In this document: in pieces, positions 8,908 through 17,810 of the stretch
Layout of the letters: every line of letters begins with the position of its first letter
Numbering within the stretch: the first letter of the stretch is position 1
From: JAHDFB01 sp965658745
GTDB lineage: Bacteria; Bacteroidota; Bacteroidia; Chitinophagales; Saprospiraceae
Assembly (NCBI GenBank): GCA_965658745.1
Contig: CBFHTK010000015.1
Span: 1-56,426, forward strand
Length of the DNA: 56,426 nt
Reading direction: 5' to 3'
The notes under the pieces: generated by a model
Told to the model about the DNA's origin: nothing
The model's database searches: none
What the model saw: the letters and a program-made list of their open reading frames with translations, nothing else
Translations under genes and position numbers: made by a program

Positions 8908-9533
8908 TGAATATAACCTGGTTTGATGAAGACGTGTATAGGCTATTGATGCGCCTAGGTATCAATCTTGTATTTGTTACAATAATTGTCCGTTTCTTCT
9001 ATTATAAGCTAACAAAAAGAAAGGACTACTTATTTACCTACTACCTGATGGGCTTTATCATTTTCTTCCTTTGTTATTCCTTGAAAAAGCTAGATATCGA
9101 TACAGGAATGGGTCTAGGTCTTTTTGCCATATTCAGTATAATTAGATATCGAACAAATCCGATTGCTATCAAAGAAATGGCATATCTGTTTATTGTTATT
9201 GGCCTTAGTGTAATTAATGCCCTTGCATCTGATAAGATTTCAATGACCGAACTAGGAATCATTAATGTTTTTATACTAGGGTTGACGTACTGCTTAGAGT
9301 TCGTTTGGTTATTAAAACACGAAACAAGAAAAACAATACTTTTTGAAAATATCAAGCTAGTAGATATTAGAAAAACAGATGAGTTAAAAGCTGAACTAGA
9401 AAAGCGAACGGGTTTATCTATTAACCGGGTGGAGGTCGGAAAGGTAAACTACCTAGATGACACTGCACAAGTGCGAATTTTCTATTTCAATGATGAACAG
9501 GGGTTCTCTGACTACAATGAATTAGCAGAATAA
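8907..9533 (+). CDS. DUF4956 membrane protein
   Basis: A 208-residue inner membrane protein of the DUF4956 family. About four membrane spans lie in residues 15-150 (including INLVFVTIIVRFFYY, YYLMGFIIFFLCYSL and LGIINVFILGLTYCLEFVWLL), with the conserved motif GLFAIFSIIRYRTNPI between spans two and three. A soluble C-terminal tail of about 55 residues resembles a small alpha/beta domain (KAELEKRTGLSINRVEVGKVNYLDDTAQVRIFYF). It follows the VTC gene with a one-base overlap. In many bacteria DUF4956, VTC and CotH genes occur together, so a shared membrane-linked process is inferred; no biochemical function is known to me. Confidence 0.85.
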   Translation: MNITWFDEDVYRLLMRLGINLVFVTIIVRFFYYKLTKRKDYLFTYYLMGFIIFFLCYSLKKLDIDTGMGLGLFAIFSIIRYRTNPIAIKEMAYLFIVIGLSVINALASDKISMTELGIINVFILGLTYCLEFVWLLKHETRKTILFENIKLVDIRKTDELKAELEKRTGLSINRVEVGKVNYLDDTAQVRIFYFNDEQGFSDYNELAE

Positions 9534-9816
9534 TCAATAGATCTTATCATAAACTGATAGTCAATCTTCAATACAAATGTGCCGTACATTATGAGAGGTC
9601 AAACGTTTAAAACTCTATCTATCTTTCGTAATTGATTTTACCAATATTATTCAATGCCAACGGTTTACAAACTTGGGGCCATCATACCAAACTATAAAAC
9701 CTGTCTCATAAAATGCTAATGTGAAGCGAACCGTGAAGGACACTCTAGTACGGCCTATTTGGCCACCTTTACTCTACCAAATAGCGAAAATCAACACCAA
9801 ATACCTTATAAGATAC

Positions 9817-10935
9817 CTACGCTATCTCCTTCTTCTGCATCACATCGAGAAGACGGTCTGGCTCGATAACGCCATATAACTCTCCATAATCCATTACCAA
9901 TGCCAGCGGCATATCGGCTTTGATAAGAGCATCATATATCTGTAATGCATCGTCTTGAACATTCACGATTGCGTATCGATTGGTAACATAACTAGCTACT
10001 GGCTGTAAATTTTCCTTGATCCGCATAGCATCATCTAGAATCGCAGGATATATAATGCCTGTAATTTTGTTTTGCTGATCTCGAACGATGAAATTACGTT
10101 CATCAGAACTAAAATGCATTTGTATTAATTCTAGCATCGGAGTGTACAATTTTACATCCTTATAATCTTGCGTACAAATAGCTGATGCAAAAAATTGCCG
10201 TAATTTGTGTGTTTCTTGCTCCTGACGATTCTCCATATCCGCCATCAAAAAGACAAAAATCCCAATCAGGGTCCATATAGGTCGCATGTACACAACACCT
10301 AGTATCATCAATACCGCTGCAAGAACTTTACCGATTAAGGAAGCAATCTTCGTTGCTTTTTGACGGGACATTCTTGAAGCCAAGAATGCGCGTAATATAC
10401 GTCCTCCATCCATAGGAAATGCTGGGACAAGATTAAACAAGAATAGAATAAAGTTACTAATTGCCAATAAACTCAAAAAAACAATTGGCTGAGCCAGATT
10501 ATTCATTGTCCAGTCAATTTCCACAATATTCACATAAGCCAATAAGAGAATTGGTCCAGTAATAACTGTAAAGATCAAGAGATTAACGAGCGGTCCAGCA
10601 ATAGCAATCTTGAATTCCTCAATTGGCTCTTCGGGCATTTTTTCTAAACGAGCAATTCCTCCTATTGGAGACAATAAAATGTCATGTGTCTTAACTCCCA
10701 GCAAATTAGCTGCTCCTGCATGACCTAGCTCATGTAACAATACGCTTCCCAAAACCAGAATCATCAGCAACAACAACAATAATGAATCAGTCATCGACAT
10801 ATGATTCCTATATGCCATCCACGGAATAACTGCAAAAAAGGGAATTATAGACCAATGCAACTTAAAAGGAATGCTAAACAACGTTCCTAAGGAAAACGTA
10901 TGGTTAAGCCGTTGCAATACACTTGTTTTGTTCAT
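9817..10935 (-). CDS. Site-2 protease (M50 family) with C-terminal CBS region
   Basis: A 372-residue intramembrane zinc metalloprotease. The zinc motif HELGH is at about residues 67-71 and the second motif NLVPAFPMDGGR at about 167-178; both are complete. About six membrane spans cover residues 20-235. The remaining ~135 residues form a CBS-like pair (from AICTQDYKDVKLYTPM, ending LYGVIEPDRLLDVM), the arrangement of CBS-containing S2P homologues related to SpoIVFB. Such enzymes cleave membrane-bound regulators. It is the last gene of a leftward operon, 5 bases after the Omp85 gene. The substrate is unknown; a CBS region suggests control by adenine nucleotides, which is inference. Confidence 0.88.
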   Translation of the reverse strand: MNKTSVLQRLNHTFSLGTLFSIPFKLHWSIIPFFAVIPWMAYRNHMSMTDSLLLLLLMILVLGSVLLHELGHAGAANLLGVKTHDILLSPIGGIARLEKMPEEPIEEFKIAIAGPLVNLLIFTVITGPILLLAYVNIVEIDWTMNNLAQPIVFLSLLAISNFILFLFNLVPAFPMDGGRILRAFLASRMSRQKATKIASLIGKVLAAVLMILGVVYMRPIWTLIGIFVFLMADMENRQEQETHKLRQFFASAICTQDYKDVKLYTPMLELIQMHFSSDERNFIVRDQQNKITGIIYPAILDDAMRIKENLQPVASYVTNRYAIVNVQDDALQIYDALIKADMPLALVMDYGELYGVIEPDRLLDVMQKKEIA

Positions 10936-10940
10936 CCCTT

Positions 10941-12356
10941 CTAAAAATTGGTTCTATACTGAAAAAAGTAATCACGTTCGCCAAGGTGATTAAACCCAAG
11001 GTTGAAGCTAAGCATATAATTGTTGAAAAGCAAAATATCAACTGCAGGTCCTACACCATATAACCATCGATTACTAAAATCGTTGTCGTATAGCTGTCTA
11101 TATGTTCGCTCGTTCACATAACCGACGTCGGCAAATAATCGACCATGCATCTCTACATTCAATACGCGAAATTGTCTAAGCGGAAACCATTTTAAATCAA
11201 ACTTCCTTTGAAAAGCTTTATAACGTAAGTTATTCTTTAAATAAATATAATCTGTCCCATCAATCACATAACGATAATATCCTCCTAGAATGTCACTACC
11301 ATAACCCAATGCAGTGTTGTTAGCAAAAGATACAGTACTTCGGTCCAAGTTAGCTTTCACCTTTAACCCCAAGCCAAGTACTAATCGTGGTGCCAAAGTA
11401 TGGTAATACTCCCCGTCAACATAAACCTGAGTGTTATTATACTCATTGTATATTCCGAAACCCTCCTTTTTGAAATCAAAAACAAACTGATATCCTCCTA
11501 TCGGATAGAATTGTGAAATTCGTCGATCATAAGTAAAGTGATAATTGAAATAGAAGAATCTTATCTGGTTTCTACTTTCCAGAAAATAGTCAGGGTTCAA
11601 TTCCTGAATTACAATAGGGTCTACATAATTCTGATGAAACTCCAACCGAAATGAATGATGTTGATAGATGGTAGGCCTATAGAAAAGAGCAGAACCTGCT
11701 CGAAATCGACTCAATAAAATTCGATCCTCATATCCGCCAAATATTGTCCGATTTTCCCTCGTCAAATAAGGTAATTCATCTTGATTGGCAAAAAACACAA
11801 ATGCTTCGGCACCCCATGTCCCTTCTCTGTTCAGATAAGGTAGATTATATACAAGCTCGTATTTTTTCTTAAACCCGCTCTGAATTTGTGCAACCAACTT
11901 ATCATTTCGACCTGTTGCATTAATATGTGAAAGGCGTACACCATAATTGGTCCTAGATAAATCTCTTCCCTGATTAAACCACCATTCTGAAAAATTTCGG
12001 TCAGCCAATTCAAAGATTACACCCGGATAGATATACCAATTTTCCACCACCTTAATCCTACAGACTAGTTCTTCAGGGCTTTCAGGTGATACCACATATT
12101 CTAGCTCAACATCGTTGAAAACTCCTAGGCTCTTCAGTCTTTCTGTCGTTTCCAACTTCTTACTTTCAAAATTCTCCAAGCTTGTAGAAACGCCTTCTTG
12201 AAAATTCATCTCACGCAAGATTACTTGCTCTTTTGTCCACTTATTGCCCGTAATTTCAACATCTGACAATTTATATATCTTCTGTTCTTCTTGGGCTTTC
12301 GCCCAAAAAGTCGTTATAAGTAACAACAAAACTATATAGCTTATTTGCCTACACAT
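10941..12356 (-). CDS. POTRA-Omp85 outer membrane protein (BamA/TamA-like)
   Basis: A 471-residue outer membrane protein. Signal peptide about residues 1-21 (ending FWAKAQ). One POTRA-like domain follows (about 27-105: LSDVEITGNKWTKEQVILREMNFQEG, then LKSLGVFNDVELEY), then a barrel of about 340 residues ending in phenylalanine (FFQYRTNF). With a single POTRA it is much shorter than BamA, closer to the small Omp85 proteins of Bacteroidota. It starts inside the end of the CBS gene (8-base overlap) and is followed after 5 bases by the site-2 protease, so the three are probably cotranscribed. Substrate or partner unknown. Confidence 0.8.
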   Translation of the reverse strand: MCRQISYIVLLLLITTFWAKAQEEQKIYKLSDVEITGNKWTKEQVILREMNFQEGVSTSLENFESKKLETTERLKSLGVFNDVELEYVVSPESPEELVCRIKVVENWYIYPGVIFELADRNFSEWWFNQGRDLSRTNYGVRLSHINATGRNDKLVAQIQSGFKKKYELVYNLPYLNREGTWGAEAFVFFANQDELPYLTRENRTIFGGYEDRILLSRFRAGSALFYRPTIYQHHSFRLEFHQNYVDPIVIQELNPDYFLESRNQIRFFYFNYHFTYDRRISQFYPIGGYQFVFDFKKEGFGIYNEYNNTQVYVDGEYYHTLAPRLVLGLGLKVKANLDRSTVSFANNTALGYGSDILGGYYRYVIDGTDYIYLKNNLRYKAFQRKFDLKWFPLRQFRVLNVEMHGRLFADVGYVNERTYRQLYDNDFSNRWLYGVGPAVDILLFNNYMLSFNLGFNHLGERDYFFQYRTNF

Positions 12357-13008
12357 TCAGATAATTCATCAGCGAATCGTATCGATCCTGGAAGCTGTCA
12401 GTCACTTCGTCTTCCGAAAAGCTAGCTTCAACTATATACTCATAACGTTGCAAGCCTGCTAAAATGTGCTTTAGATTTTTAGTATTTAACTTCAAAACAA
12501 CTCTTATACTATTAGGATTGGCGTGCTCAAAAATAAACATACCAATAATAGCCGCACTTTCATGTTCTATTATTCTTGTAATCTCATGTAAAGAGTAGTC
12601 TTGACGATTAACTTCGACAATTATGACCGAACCTGGTTGCGTGAATGTTGCACTCTGACCAAAATACTTGACTATATCTTCCTGAAGCACCATTCCCATA
12701 AATATATTGTTATGGTCAATCACTGGAACTGCTGTTAAATTATACTCCGACATAATACGCATCATATCTATGACATTCGTATCCATTTCTACAAATGGTC
12801 TCCGCATAGATAAGGGATATGATCCCACAGCTGCATCAACATCTTGAGATAGTATCTCATCTTCCGATATTACACCCAATAACTCCTTGTTGTTAACAAT
12901 TGGCAGGTGTCTAAGGTGATAAACCCCCATCATTGTTAGCAATTCTTCACCAGTATCAGACGTCTTGGCCGGTGAAACGAGATCAGATATTAAATCAGAT
13001 GCTGTCAT
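12349..13008 (-). CDS. CBS-pair protein with ACT-like tail
   Basis: A 219-residue soluble protein. Two CBS motifs occupy about residues 1-118 (GVYHLRHLPIVNNKELLGVISEDEI and MRIMSEYNLTAVPVIDHNNIFMGMVLQEDI). The C-terminal ~85 residues (SVIIVEVNRQDYSLHEITRIIEHESAAIIGMFIF) look like an ACT-type regulatory fold. CBS pairs bind AMP, ATP or related ligands; CBS-ACT proteins act as sensors or as regulators of enzymes and transporters. It is inside the leftward operon with a CBS-bearing site-2 protease two genes downstream, which makes a shared nucleotide-sensing theme possible. No catalytic domain is present. Confidence 0.8.
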   Translation of the reverse strand: MTASDLISDLVSPAKTSDTGEELLTMMGVYHLRHLPIVNNKELLGVISEDEILSQDVDAAVGSYPLSMRRPFVEMDTNVIDMMRIMSEYNLTAVPVIDHNNIFMGMVLQEDIVKYFGQSATFTQPGSVIIVEVNRQDYSLHEITRIIEHESAAIIGMFIFEHANPNSIRVVLKLNTKNLKHILAGLQRYEYIVEASFSEDEVTDSFQDRYDSLMNYLNV

Positions 13009-13069
13009 ACTATCTTGTTTCTGTCTTTTTTTTTTATTATCAACGAATTACACTATCGATATAACAGTT

Positions 13070-13942
13070 TTATCGTCTTATTAGCTTAGTCTTTTCCTCT
13101 TCAAATTCTGCTTCCGAAAGAAGACCTTTCTTTCTTAATTCTTGAAGTTTATTCAATTGGGAAAGCAGTAAATCATCTTGCAAAAGATCGTCTGCTGGCG
13201 GAACAACAGGTGCATTGTTTACTTCTTCTTTTTCGACATTTGGGCTTGACCCACCTGAAGGAACAGCTCTGTAACCCGAACTTTCAAAAGCTTCAAATTC
13301 AGGCTGAACGCGCAAATATGCCAACTCGTCAACCTCTCTGAAATTCTTTACGTTCTTATATCCCAACTGCACTGCCTTCGCTAGATGAAAAAACGACTTA
13401 TCTTTTTGTTCGGTCATGGAAAATAATTTCCCTAACTCGAAATGGATTTCATTATCATCTGGTGATAACTCCACCGCCTTAATCAAATCCGCTTCTGCAA
13501 GATCAAGTTCGAAATCTTTTATTCGCTTGATTCCACTTGCTTTAAATGGGTTATCCTTAATTACCTTCTTCTTTCGAACAGGTTCTCTGTATGGATTTCG
13601 ATTTGATCTACGAGCATTTCTATAATCTGCTTCTTCAGCATTTTGATACGGGTTTCTTCCAGCTGTTCGACTTTCTCTCCTTGTTCCTCTTCTGCTTCTT
13701 GAACGTCCACGTTGACGTGTTCCTGAATTATACTTTTTATCAAACCGCTCTTCTGACATCGAAAACAAAGCCAGTGCATCTATAAAACCCAAAATCCAAC
13801 CTATGGGGAAGCGCAGACTAGCACTGAATACAGTAAGCATAATATAAAAGATACCGCTTCCCGTATCTTTTAAGTAGAACTTATGTACACCGAATCCACC
13901 CAGAAAAAGTGCTAATAAAGCTGCTGTTGTTTTATTTTTCAT
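13070..13942 (-). CDS. TM2 domain - TPR-like - SHOCT domain protein
   Basis: A 290-residue membrane protein with an unusual order of parts. Residues ~1-68 are a TM2 domain (LLALFLGGFGVHKFYLKDTGSGI, GWILGFIDALALFSM), two spans joined by a short turn. An Arg/Ser/Asn-rich linker follows (~72-130), probably nucleic-acid- or membrane-binding. Residues ~135-205 contain a TPR-like helix pair (LDLAEADLIKAVELSPDDNEIHFELGKLFSMTEQKDKSFFHLAKAVQLG). The end (~253-290) is a SHOCT domain (LNKLQELRKKGLLSEAEFEEEKTKLI), an oligomerisation or tethering helix pair. The ATG is 4 bases after the phosphatase stop. Function unknown; the parts suggest a membrane scaffold. Confidence 0.8.
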   Translation of the reverse strand: MKNKTTAALLALFLGGFGVHKFYLKDTGSGIFYIMLTVFSASLRFPIGWILGFIDALALFSMSEERFDKKYNSGTRQRGRSRSRRGTRRESRTAGRNPYQNAEEADYRNARRSNRNPYREPVRKKKVIKDNPFKASGIKRIKDFELDLAEADLIKAVELSPDDNEIHFELGKLFSMTEQKDKSFFHLAKAVQLGYKNVKNFREVDELAYLRVQPEFEAFESSGYRAVPSGGSSPNVEKEEVNNAPVVPPADDLLQDDLLLSQLNKLQELRKKGLLSEAEFEEEKTKLIRR

Positions 13943-13946
13943 TTGT

Positions 13947-15176
13947 TTATTTAATCTTACAAGTCAGTATAGCAATGTCATCTGTATAGGACTGAGTTCC
14001 CTTAAAAAGCTCAATCTCTTTTACTAATCGACTATTGAATGCTTCTGCTCCATAAACTCCATGTTCTTTAACAAAAGACTCTATACGATCATCTTCAAAA
14101 TATATACCATCTTCATCCATCAGGTCTATGAGACCATCTGTAAATGAAAATATCAAATCCCCTGATTGAAGGTCATGTTCTCCTGATTCACAAAATGGCA
14201 ATTCATCAAATGCGCCAATAACCGTTGTACCCACATCAAGCTTCTCTACTTTTCCATCACTAGAATACAAAAACGGAGGTTGATGTCCCGCATTAACATA
14301 ACGTAGTTTACCTTCTTTTAGATTAACGTCTGCAATAAAAAAAGTAATATACTTATCACTCTTAGTTATTCGATAGACTGTTTCATTCAGAGCATGTACA
14401 AAATCAGGTAAACTGTAATTTCTGTAAACAAGACTTTGTATAACAGCCTGAAAGTTAGCCATCAACAAGGCAGCAGCTACTCCTTTTCCCGAAATATCCG
14501 CGATACAAAACATAAAATGATTCGGATCAAAAGCAACGAAATCAATATAATCTCCACCGATATTGAAATGCGGTCTATATCGCTTTGACATCTCGTACTT
14601 GTCCGTAGATGGCAATCGCTCGGGAATCAGCATTTTTTGCACTTCCTCAGCAAGTTCTATTTCTTTTTTAAATCGCTCTTGAGAAAGTTGTTTTTTAAAA
14701 AGACGCTTATTCTCAACCGCAACTGCAATCATATTTGTAATCGTCGTAATAAATTGAACTCTATTAAAAAGATCATCCTGATGATCAATACCACCGATCA
14801 GCGCATATGCTATAGATGTTTCTTTGTGCCGCACTGGAATCAAAAGATCAAAGTCTTGTAACTCGGGAGCATCTGTTTCTTGGATACTATGTGCTTGCTT
14901 ATACGGAAGAAGAAACTTCTCTGCACGGTTGTAGAATATCAACTCATCTGTGTCAATACTAGTTACCATTTTCCATTCCCCGTCTTCAACAAATAACGCC
15001 ATCTTGTCGATACCCATTTCCCAACTCAGAAAATTCTTGTACATCCGATATAGGCCCTCCGAAGTTACATTGTCATTGATCGCTTGTGTAATCGTCAATA
15101 AAGATCTGGTCTGAAGTTGCTTCAGGCTAAGCTCTTTTTCAAGCCTTTCAATCCGAGCGATTTCTGCATTGATCAT
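13947..15176 (-). CDS. GAF-PP2C (SpoIIE/RsbU-type) serine phosphatase
   Basis: A 409-residue cytoplasmic phosphatase. A coiled N-terminus (about 1-30) precedes a GAF-like sensor domain (about 31-165: SLLTITQAINDNVTSEGLYRMYKNFL, ending TTITNMIAVAVENKRLF). A short coiled linker (ELAEEVQKMLIPERLP) leads to a PP2C-type domain with its metal-binding aspartates in GGDYIDF (about 200), ADISGKGVAAALLMA, NAGHQPPFL and FTDGLIDLMDEDG, ending TDDIAILTCKIK. The LPs-TDKY-GGDY layout is typical of RsbU-like phosphatases of anti-sigma antagonists. Its ATG overlaps the permease stop (ATGA). No anti-sigma partner is visible nearby, so the target is unknown. Confidence 0.88.
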   Translation of the reverse strand: MINAEIARIERLEKELSLKQLQTRSLLTITQAINDNVTSEGLYRMYKNFLSWEMGIDKMALFVEDGEWKMVTSIDTDELIFYNRAEKFLLPYKQAHSIQETDAPELQDFDLLIPVRHKETSIAYALIGGIDHQDDLFNRVQFITTITNMIAVAVENKRLFKKQLSQERFKKEIELAEEVQKMLIPERLPSTDKYEMSKRYRPHFNIGGDYIDFVAFDPNHFMFCIADISGKGVAAALLMANFQAVIQSLVYRNYSLPDFVHALNETVYRITKSDKYITFFIADVNLKEGKLRYVNAGHQPPFLYSSDGKVEKLDVGTTVIGAFDELPFCESGEHDLQSGDLIFSFTDGLIDLMDEDGIYFEDDRIESFVKEHGVYGAEAFNSRLVKEIELFKGTQSYTDDIAILTCKIK

Positions 15177-16339
15177 GTATCCTGTCTTTTAACATCGAAA
15201 GCATCTCGCAATCCACTTCCCACTAAGTTAAATGATAAGACCAAGATCATAATGGTAATAGCTGGAATCGTTGCCAAAAACACCTTTCCCGTCAAGGCAT
15301 AACCATAGTGTTCATTGAGCATATTGCCTATTGATGGAGTCGGTGGCTCTACACCAAATCCCAAGTAACTAAGTCCTGCTTCTACTAATACAGCTGTCGA
15401 AAAATTCGCGGCTGCAATCACTAAAATCGGACCTATTATATTGGGTAGTATATGTTGGATTATAATCTTAAAATGACCAAAGCCCATACTTTTTGCAGCC
15501 ATGATAAACTGCTCCTCTTTTATAGATCGTACCTGTCCACGTACAATTCGAGCAACCTCAACCCACATAGTAAGTCCCACTGCAATAAAAATGACAGATA
15601 TTCCTCTGTCGAAAGCAAGTACAATGGCAAAAACCATCAGTAAAGTCGGTATGGACCAACTCACATTAATTAATAACATCAATAATTGATCAATCTTGCC
15701 ACCGAAATATCCAGACGTAGCTCCAACCAAAATACCTACAACCAAAGAAATCGCAACAGCAACTAATCCGACAAGTATTGAAACACGGATTCCTAGTATT
15801 AATCGTGATAGAATATCACGACCAAATTTATCCGTACCTAGATAGAATCGCTTCGTAGTCAGAAAATTATCTTTGCGAGATTCTACGTACGTTTTTGTGA
15901 TACTTTTTTGAGAACGGGAGTCAAGCTCCAAATACAAATCCTCGTATGGAATGAATTCTTTTCGTTGATAATGATTTGTCAACATAATTCCAGCATCTTG
16001 ATATTCAAGATTCTGATAAACTCGTAACTTATAAGGTAAGACTTTCCCATTAATTAGTTCATCAAAAAAACCTTGCTTATTATCAGACTTTGATAGGTTG
16101 ACCACTTTGATACTTGGGCTTGTAAAGCCCGGAGCTTTCAAAGCTATCATCGGAAATTGATTATTTGCGTTGGGAGTCTGATCTGGGATAATAAAGTATG
16201 CAAATATGGCTAGTAGAAAACAGATTACTATGATTGCTAAAGAAGCTACAGCAACTTTATTACGGAGAAAAACTTGCCAGGTGCCATTTTCCGTCGTTGT
16301 TTTTTCAATTTCATCTATTGTCGCCTTCTCCGATTCCAT
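15173..16339 (-). CDS. ABC transporter permease, DppC/OppC type
   Basis: Inner membrane permease of the peptide/nickel class, 388 residues from the ATG at 16339. An N-terminal span (about 21-45) is followed by a long extracytoplasmic segment (about 46-160) and then the permease core with about five spans. The cytoplasmic EAA loop that contacts the ATPase is clear: MAAKSMGFGHFKIIIQHILPN. It ends SFNLVGSGLRDAFDVK as in DppC. A TTG at 16375 would add 12 residues, but it overlaps a TAnnTTTG promoter element, so the ATG is preferred. No partner permease, ATPase or binding protein is nearby. It heads the leftward operon; substrate unknown. Confidence 0.85.
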   Translation of the reverse strand: MESEKATIDEIEKTTTENGTWQVFLRNKVAVASLAIIVICFLLAIFAYFIIPDQTPNANNQFPMIALKAPGFTSPSIKVVNLSKSDNKQGFFDELINGKVLPYKLRVYQNLEYQDAGIMLTNHYQRKEFIPYEDLYLELDSRSQKSITKTYVESRKDNFLTTKRFYLGTDKFGRDILSRLILGIRVSILVGLVAVAISLVVGILVGATSGYFGGKIDQLLMLLINVSWSIPTLLMVFAIVLAFDRGISVIFIAVGLTMWVEVARIVRGQVRSIKEEQFIMAAKSMGFGHFKIIIQHILPNIIGPILVIAAANFSTAVLVEAGLSYLGFGVEPPTPSIGNMLNEHYGYALTGKVFLATIPAITIMILVLSFNLVGSGLRDAFDVKRQDT

Positions 16340-16372
16340 AAATACAGCTGTCACTTTAATATCTCGCTTTTT

Positions 16373-16380
16373 CAAAACTA
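16373..16380 (-). promoter_or_regulatory. Candidate -7 promoter element of the leftward operon
   Basis: Read on the minus strand this is TAGTTTTG, matching the Bacteroidota TAnnTTTG element. A TTG about 22 bases upstream could be the -33 part. Transcription would begin near 16366, just before the ATG at 16339, and would drive permease through site-2 protease. Confidence 0.4.
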
Positions 16381-16618
16381 CGTATTTTTAACAAGGTCGT
16401 AGCAACATTGCAAATTTCCAAACATCATCTATGAATGTAATCCGTTTATCCTGCAGTCTATAGACCCGCAAAAAAATTCCGAGTTACCTAAACTTCAAAT
16501 CAATATTATTATTCAGAATGACCACCTCTCAATTTTGATAATCCTGTTTATGTGAACAGCAACTAACTTATTTTCAGTATTTTACAGTAGGTTTACATTG
16601 TTTTACAATAATATTCCA

Positions 16619-16647
16619 TTGATGACTTGTGTCTATCCCTAGCTTTG
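16619..16647 (+). promoter_or_regulatory. Candidate Bacteroidota promoter for the TonB-like gene
   Basis: TTG at 16619-16621 and TAGCTTTG at 16640-16647 are separated by 18 bases, close to the TTTG/TAnnTTTG layout of the Bacteroidota primary sigma factor. The ATG follows 28 bases later. Confidence 0.45.
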
Positions 16648-16675
16648 GACTATCAATTAATCAAATTAAATTATT

Positions 16676-17467
16676 ATGATCAAAATGACCATTTTCATTG
16701 CTAGCGTTTTCTTAAGTATAACAGCTTTTGTTCTGACAGAGAAGCAGTCAACAGACAATAATCAATGTCAAAAAATAGAAACTGTGAAAACTTTAAATCT
16801 TGAAGAAAACAAAATCACAAGTAGTACTCGAAATTTCTACTACGGAGTTGACTCTCGATTTATGCATCAAGTAACTAGAAAACAATTACATGAAGCAAAT
16901 TCTATAGAAGATATATACCCCGAAAATACAGTAGATGATTCACAAGAGTTCAACGAAATCAAACTCACAGTGATGCCAGATCCAGAAATTGTCATTTCTG
17001 AAAAGGTCGACAACAAACTCCTAAGTAAAGCACAGAAAGAACTTCTCAAAAAGTGTGATTACTCAACTAATCTATACCTGACTTCTTACTACAGCACTTT
17101 TGATATGGCAACAGCCAATACAATTCATAACCACATAGTGTATTACATGACTATTATTCCTGAAGTAGAGGCATCATACGAAGGCGGAGAAAAAGCTCTG
17201 TTATCATATCTAAGAGATCGTATGCAAGATCAAACTTCTTTGATAGATATGGAAAAGATCAAACCTGGACGAATCAAGTTTACAATCGACGAAAAAGGAA
17301 TTGTCAGAAATGTGAATTTAGATAGTTCTTCAGGATTTACAGAAATAGACGAAGCTTTCCTGACTCATATCGCTATGATGCCAGGAACTTGGACTCCAGC
17401 TCAAAATGAAAAAGGGCAGGACATCACTCAAGAACTTATATTTTTCTACGGATCAGTTGGGTGCTAA
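16676..17467 (+). CDS. Secreted protein with TonB C-terminal-like domain
   Basis: A 263-residue protein. Residues ~4-21 form a hydrophobic signal or anchor (MTIFIASVFLSITAFVLT). The middle (~22-150) is not recognised. The last ~85 residues look like a TonB C-terminal domain: EASYEGGEKALLSYL, GRIKFTIDEKGIVRNVNLDSSSG, IDEAFLTHIAMMPGTWTPAQNEKGQ. This fold in Bacteroidota is found both in energy transducers and in unrelated periplasmic proteins, and the proline-rich periplasm-spanning stretch of true TonB is missing, so a transducer role is doubtful. It converges on mazG, and the two stop regions overlap by 15 bases. Confidence 0.65.
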   Translation: MIKMTIFIASVFLSITAFVLTEKQSTDNNQCQKIETVKTLNLEENKITSSTRNFYYGVDSRFMHQVTRKQLHEANSIEDIYPENTVDDSQEFNEIKLTVMPDPEIVISEKVDNKLLSKAQKELLKKCDYSTNLYLTSYYSTFDMATANTIHNHIVYYMTIIPEVEASYEGGEKALLSYLRDRMQDQTSLIDMEKIKPGRIKFTIDEKGIVRNVNLDSSSGFTEIDEAFLTHIAMMPGTWTPAQNEKGQDITQELIFFYGSVGC

Positions 17468-17797
17468 CTTGTCGTTATCCTTGTGTCGCTGATGGTCTCG
17501 TTTGGTTTTCTTATCTAAATTTTTAATAAGTACCTCTTCAAGATTGATATCCATCTGATTAGCAAGACAAATAATGACGAACATCATATCGGCCATTTCA
17601 TCAGAGATGGCCGCTTTTATATCTGCTGGATTACGATCTTTCTTAAATGATTGCTCACCAAATTCTCTAGCAATCAATCGAGTAAATTCACCAAGTTCCT
17701 CGGCAAGTAATAAAGTATTCGTACGTTCATCAAAATAGCGTACACCATATGTCTTTATCCATTCATGTACTTGATTTTGCGCTTCTTGGATAGTCAT
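17453..17797 (-). CDS. MazG-like nucleotide pyrophosphohydrolase
   Basis: A 114-residue all-alpha NTP pyrophosphatase that hydrolyses (d)NTPs to monophosphates and pyrophosphate, probably for nucleotide-pool cleaning. The Mg-binding pattern ExxE...ExxD is present as EELGE (about residue 31) and DEMADMM (about 66), followed by the helix FVIICLANQMDINLEE. A longer frame reaches back to 17914, but it would run inside dtd and lacks family similarity; the ATG at 17797 (MTIQEAQNQVHEWI) fits the family start and lies 13 bases after the dtd stop. It is cotranscribed with dtd. Confidence 0.85.
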   Translation of the reverse strand: MTIQEAQNQVHEWIKTYGVRYFDERTNTLLLAEELGEFTRLIAREFGEQSFKKDRNPADIKAAISDEMADMMFVIICLANQMDINLEEVLIKNLDKKTKRDHQRHKDNDKLAPN

Positions 17798-17810
17798 AGT
17801 TCGTGTATTT

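Noticed and set aside
13416..13785. Frames on both strands within the TM2-SHOCT gene
   Set aside because: They are shadows of the Arg-rich linker and TPR region of the real gene.
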